Shown here: positions 4,361 through 5,210 of the stretch, piece after piece
Layout of the letters: every line of letters begins with the position of its first letter
Numbering within the stretch: the first letter of the stretch is position 1
Source of the DNA: Anaerolineales bacterium
GTDB lineage: Bacteria; Chloroflexota; Anaerolineae; Anaerolineales; Villigracilaceae
Length of the DNA stretch: 5,210 nucleotides
NCBI GenBank assembly: GCA_024763295.1
Contig: JANTFU010000176.1
Span: 1-5,210, forward strand
Direction: 5' to 3'
The notes under the pieces: model-generated
Told to the model about the DNA's origin: nothing
Databases searched by the model: none
What the model saw: only the letters and a program-made list of their open reading frames with translations
Program-made: the position numbers and the translations under genes

Positions 4361-5210
4361 TTAGTGCCAAATGTCGTCGTAGGCGTTGTCGCCTTTAAGA
4401 AGTTCGCCACGCGCGAAACGATTCGGATCGAAGGGCGTGATGTCGACAGTTTTGGCAGCGCCATCAACGATTAATTCTGACATACAGAGACCAACGGCGG
4501 GGGAGATTTTGAAGCCTGTACCGCTGAAACCGCACTGACAATAAAAGCCTTCGGGACCGATTTGACCAATGACCGCACGCATGTCTTTCGAGATGCCATC
4601 ATACCCGCCGTTGTCGGAGTGCAGGTCGCCTGCTTCCATCGCAGGGATGCGCTCGCAGATGCGGTCAATCGCACGCTCCACGAAGCCGGGCTGGGCGCGA
4701 TCCGTGTAGCCTTCGGGCGATTCGCCGAGCGGATTATTATCTTCTAGCCCGACCAAAGTCAGTCCGCCCGTTTCGGGGCGGAAGTACATCGAGTGGATAT
4801 TGTCGATGACGGTCGGGGAATATTCGGGCACGGATTTGGGATTTTTGACGTACATCACGTCATGTCGCCAAGTGGTGATGGGCAAGTCAACGCCGACCAT
4901 CGCGGCGACATCTTTTGCCCACGCACCCGCTGCGTTGACGATGATGGGGGCGGAGAACTCTCCCTGACTCGTCGAGACTCCTGTTGTTTTGCCGGAAGCA
5001 ACTTGAATATCACGGACGGTGCAATCCTGCACGAGACGGGCGCCGAGTTTTTTTGCGGCAGCCATCAGGGAGGTGGCTGCCGCGTTCGGGTCGGCGTATC
5101 CCGATTCAGGTTCATAAGCAGCGATATTGAAATCATCCGTGCGGAAGTGGGGCGCGAGACGCTTGACATCATCAGGCGTGACCAGCAGCGAAGGGATGCC
5201 GATTTTCTGG
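4361..5210 (-). CDS. FAD-dependent oxidoreductase of the DAO family (sarcosine/glycine oxidase-like), 5' end outside the window
   Basis: The C-terminal 282 residues are present (frame open from codon 5209-5207 to the TAA at 4361-4363). DAO-family enzymes oxidise secondary or primary amines or amino acids with bound FAD. Visible landmarks are ESGYADPNAA (residues 35-44), the core strand IVNAAGAWA (90-98, FAD-binding), HSMYFRPETGGLTLVG (139-154, substrate-domain strand) and GFYCQCGFSGTGFKISPAVG (221-240, the C-terminal FAD loop usually seen as GFSGHGFK). Full-length relatives run about 380-400 residues, so some 100-110 N-terminal residues, including the GxGxxG dinucleotide motif, lie beyond 5210. 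The internal ATG at 5065 is mid-domain and not the start. The gene is co-directional with the PTPS operon but separated by 86 bases with a strong hairpin, so membership is uncertain. Substrate cannot be told; sarcosine, glycine betaine derivatives, proline and D-amino acids are all possible. Confidence 0.92.
   Translation of the reverse strand, partial: QKIGIPSLLVTPDDVKRLAPHFRTDDFNIAAYEPESGYADPNAAATSLMAAAKKLGARLVQDCTVRDIQVASGKTTGVSTSQGEFSAPIIVNAAGAWAKDVAAMVGVDLPITTWRHDVMYVKNPKSVPEYSPTVIDNIHSMYFRPETGGLTLVGLEDNNPLGESPEGYTDRAQPGFVERAIDRICERIPAMEAGDLHSDNGGYDGISKDMRAVIGQIGPEGFYCQCGFSGTGFKISPAVGLCMSELIVDGAAKTVDITPFDPNRFARGELLKGDNAYDDIWH

Overview
The window reads as ordinary chromosomal DNA of moderate-to-high G+C from a bacterium, probably an uncultured member of the Chloroflexota (Anaerolineae-like). 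This assignment is inferred from three things: a type 2 (FMN) isopentenyl-diphosphate isomerase, an archaeal-type RibD-like reductase, and palindromic repeats of the 'TGAGCGGAGC / GTAGTCGAAGG' and 'GAGTAG / GTATCGAA' kinds that I associate with such genomes. No rRNA, tRNA, CRISPR array, insertion sequence or phage gene is visible.

Layout. Positions 1-842 (+) hold the 3' four-fifths of a type 2 isopentenyl-diphosphate isomerase gene. Positions 843-1117 lie between convergent genes. They hold a long imperfect inverted-repeat element (about 861-1002) and a doubtful 33-codon reading frame attached to the end of the minus-strand operon. Everything from 1118 to 5210 is transcribed on the minus strand. 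In transcription order (right to left) this is: the 3' part of a DAO-family FAD-dependent oxidoreductase gene (to 4361), a perfect 17-bp hairpin (4315-4355), a 6-pyruvoyl-tetrahydropterin synthase (PTPS/QueD) family gene (4274-3897), a GT4 glycosyltransferase gene (3897-2785), a cloverleaf-like repeat (2691-2790), a class I SAM methyltransferase gene (2679-1780) and a RibD C-terminal/DHFR-fold reductase gene (1783-1118).

The PTPS-glycosyltransferase pair shares a TGATG junction and the methyltransferase-reductase pair shares an ATGA junction. These four genes are therefore best read as one operon, interrupted only by a palindromic repeat. A pterin-type cyclase/lyase, a sugar transferase, a methyltransferase and a reductase that in its family acts on riboflavin-pathway pyrimidines suggest a small-molecule pathway. 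The product would be a glycosylated, methylated pterin, deazapurine or pyrimidine made from GTP. The product is not known to me and the pathway is an inference. The PTPS carries Glu in place of the usual catalytic Cys (ExxxHSH instead of CxxxHGH), which argues against plain queuosine synthesis.

The most distinctive DNA-level feature is the set of palindromic elements. One sits between the convergent genes. One separates the two halves of the operon and supplies the glycosyltransferase stop codon. One lies in frame inside the glycosyltransferase gene and appears to add about 13 residues to it.
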